40,961 nt of DNA from a virus: positions 1-40,961 of the IMG/VR virus record IMGVR_UViG_3300037201_000054; one strand, given 5' to 3'. The notes under the pieces were generated by a model. The model saw only the letters and a list, made by a program, of their open reading frames with translations. It searched no databases and was not told where the DNA came from. Positions 39,258 through 40,961 of the stretch are shown piece after piece. The position numbers were made by a program, and so were the translations under genes. Within the stretch, counting starts at the first letter, position 1; the number at the start of each line of letters is the position of its first letter.

Positions 39258-40961
39258 ATGCGTTTTCAACACACACTCTCTCGTCTCTTCTGGCCTCTCC
39301 TCGCCTGCGTGATCTTGCTGTGCGCGCCGGACGGTCTCTTTGCCCAGACCGTCGCCGTCTCCTCCGCCCTGACCGACGGTTCCGCGAGCCCAGTCGGCGG
39401 CAAAACCTACATGCACTTCACGCTGCAGAACTGCGGCGCGAACATTCCCGTCTCGAACGCCGGCACCGCGATTCTCACGGTGCAGAACGGGTTCATCTAC
39501 AACACCCTCGTCACCGCGACCGTCACCAGTTCCGCCGGCTTCTATGTGGGTCAATCCGTCACCGTCGCCTCGACCGGCGTCGCCCAATACAACGGAACTT
39601 TCGTTCTGACCAGTGTGTCGACCGGAGCGCTCGGCTGGACTGATTCCGCACTTTCCGAGTCGTATGGGACAGCCACGTCGGGCGTGGTCACTGGGGTTGG
39701 CGGCTCGGTCATCGTCAAACGATCTTTTGATATTGTCGCCAATTCAGCCGGCCTAGCCTCGGGAACGGTGGTGCCGAACGATCTGATCACCTGCGGCAAC
39801 GTGGTCTCAACCCAATGGTCGGTCTCGGTGATGGCCAGCGAAAATTCTCCCATCACTGAAGCGCAGACTTACTTCATCTGTTCCGCGGCGGCGACGGTGG
39901 GCTTTACCTGCGCCCAGCCGACGGCGGGTGCGATCTTCAATCTCGGCAACGCGCAGCCAGCCAGCGTCAGCCCTCCCGCGCCGGGCTTTATTCCGTTTTT
40001 CGACAATCCAGTGCAGTCGCAAACCGTCAATCAGCCGGTAAACACGCAGGCGAATTTCCTCGGAACCTACAAGTTTGAAGATGGCCTTTTTTCCGGCTCG
40101 ATCAGCTTTGCCAGTCTGGCCGGCTTTACTGGTCTGGCGAATTTCGTGTATGTGTACGATGCGACCTACGGGTCTTCCCCTTGCGCGGGAGGCGGGACCG
40201 GAGCCTTTGCCTTCTACGTGAACGGAGTCTGGACCTGCAACTCTGGGAGCAGCAGCGGCAGCATGACCTGGCCCTCGGGCGGCGCGGGCATTCCGAACTA
40301 CACCGGCTCCTCGGCTTATGGGACGACTTACAACGCTGGCAACACCATCCCGGCGAATTTCGTTTCTACGCTGAATCAAAACACCACCGGCAACGCGGCT
40401 ACAGCCACGGCTCTCGCAACCACTCCCAGTTTGTGTTCCACCGGTTACGCACCGACAGGCGTTTTGCCCAGCGGCAACGCGACCGGTTGCGCTGCGCTCA
40501 GTAGCGGAAGCGGATTGCCCTCGGTGGTGGTGTACGTGCCCGCAGGCTCTATTTCGAGCGCCATTCAAACCATTTTGACCAACGCCGTTTCGGGCGAGGA
40601 AATATGGTTCTCGGGATCGAATACCGGGTGCAGTCTGACCTTGACTGTCACCGGCGTGCGCATCCGCGGCTTGAACGAATATTCGACTTCTATCCAGTGC
40701 GCGACGGCCGGAGTGCCTGTTTTGTCGGTCAGCGGAAGCGGTCTCAACGGCTTCGAGATCTCGGGAATCACGCTGCGGCACATCACCAGCGTTCCGACTT
40801 GCTCCGGTGGCGTGGGGTCTTCGAGTTGCGGCGATGGGCTGCAGATCGCGGGCGGAGCGGGCCGGGTCAAAATCGGGCCGAATGTCCACGGCAATTTTAA
40901 CTACACCGGTTTGGCGCTGGGCTACACCACGTATGCGGAGGTTATCAACAGCGAATGGGAA
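39258..40961 (+). CDS. tail fibre/beta-helix protein with signal peptide (partial)
   Basis: Begins MRFQHTLSRLFWPLL and runs open to the window edge (568 codons). Residues 1-29 look like a Sec signal peptide (GLFA-QTV), which is odd for a tail fibre. A beta-rich Ig-like block (about 75-155) is followed by LNQNTTGNAATATAL (about 374-388), a motif common in phage tail fibres. From about 440, VVVYVPAGSISSAIQ and later strands such as GVRIRGLN and GFEISGITL read as a right-handed parallel beta helix of the pectate-lyase type, which often degrades or binds host glycans. The 3' end is missing. Confidence 0.65.
   Translation, partial: MRFQHTLSRLFWPLLACVILLCAPDGLFAQTVAVSSALTDGSASPVGGKTYMHFTLQNCGANIPVSNAGTAILTVQNGFIYNTLVTATVTSSAGFYVGQSVTVASTGVAQYNGTFVLTSVSTGALGWTDSALSESYGTATSGVVTGVGGSVIVKRSFDIVANSAGLASGTVVPNDLITCGNVVSTQWSVSVMASENSPITEAQTYFICSAAATVGFTCAQPTAGAIFNLGNAQPASVSPPAPGFIPFFDNPVQSQTVNQPVNTQANFLGTYKFEDGLFSGSISFASLAGFTGLANFVYVYDATYGSSPCAGGGTGAFAFYVNGVWTCNSGSSSGSMTWPSGGAGIPNYTGSSAYGTTYNAGNTIPANFVSTLNQNTTGNAATATALATTPSLCSTGYAPTGVLPSGNATGCAALSSGSGLPSVVVYVPAGSISSAIQTILTNAVSGEEIWFSGSNTGCSLTLTVTGVRIRGLNEYSTSIQCATAGVPVLSVSGSGLNGFEISGITLRHITSVPTCSGGVGSSSCGDGLQIAGGAGRVKIGPNVHGNFNYTGLALGYTTYAEVINSEWE

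Noticed and set aside
39807-40889. Minus-strand frame of 360 codons
   Set aside because: Opposite the beta-helix fibre frame, which has recognisable motifs and stays open to the edge.
1-40961. CRISPR array, tRNA or rRNA genes
   Set aside because: No regularly spaced direct repeats, and no cloverleaf or rRNA-like sequence was seen on either strand.

Overview
The window reads as about 41 kb of a tailed-phage genome or prophage from a GC-rich Gram-negative host. An Acidobacteriota host is my best guess: two secreted proteins carry exosortase-type C-terminal sorting signals (VPEP and VPDG type), and small KGG/ARW-type proteins are present. The host assignment is inference. The morphogenesis genes suggest a virion with a large portal, scaffold, HK97-fold capsid, adaptor, a large tail or nozzle-like protein, injected internal proteins and a fibre. 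No endolysin, tRNA, CRISPR array or tyrosine integrase is visible.

Layout. (1) 1-1868: eight tiny plus-strand genes joined by 1-4 bp stop/start overlaps, several Cys-rich. (2) 1871-5377: a minus-strand recombination operon with a 92-aa protein, a structured leader, a putative single-strand annealing protein, a YqaJ-type exonuclease, three small genes and an HNH nuclease. (3) 5378-6961: two related divergent control regions (5378-5456 and 6884-6961). Each drives a small KGG/ARW protein rightward and a roughly 90-aa protein leftward. (4) 6962-8752: a rightward group with two sorting-signal secretory proteins and small Cys-rich proteins. (5) 8843-11540: small genes, a LuxR-type HTH protein and a small serine recombinase. 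(6) 11716-18697: terminase genes. The large subunit is split into an ATPase gene (12296-13060) and a nuclease gene (17630-18697), separated by about 4.6 kb of methyltransferase, glycosyltransferase, epimerase and small-protein genes. (7) 18701-30241: portal, scaffold, major capsid protein (followed by a terminator), a GT-A glycosyltransferase, adaptor and large tail protein. (8) 30280-40961: small virion-type genes, a membrane protein, internal virion proteins, a polyvalent-type protein split over two frames, and the start of a beta-helix fibre running off the edge.

Points of most interest: a duplicated bidirectional promoter/operator with an identical 20-bp core; two matching hairpin leaders that place the ribosome binding site in a loop; a natural ATPase/nuclease split of the terminase around a surface-modification cassette; and four otherwise dissimilar small proteins that all end in or near an AFYG tail, encoded by different codons. 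Functions of most small genes are unknown. All family calls were made by reading motifs, without database searches.
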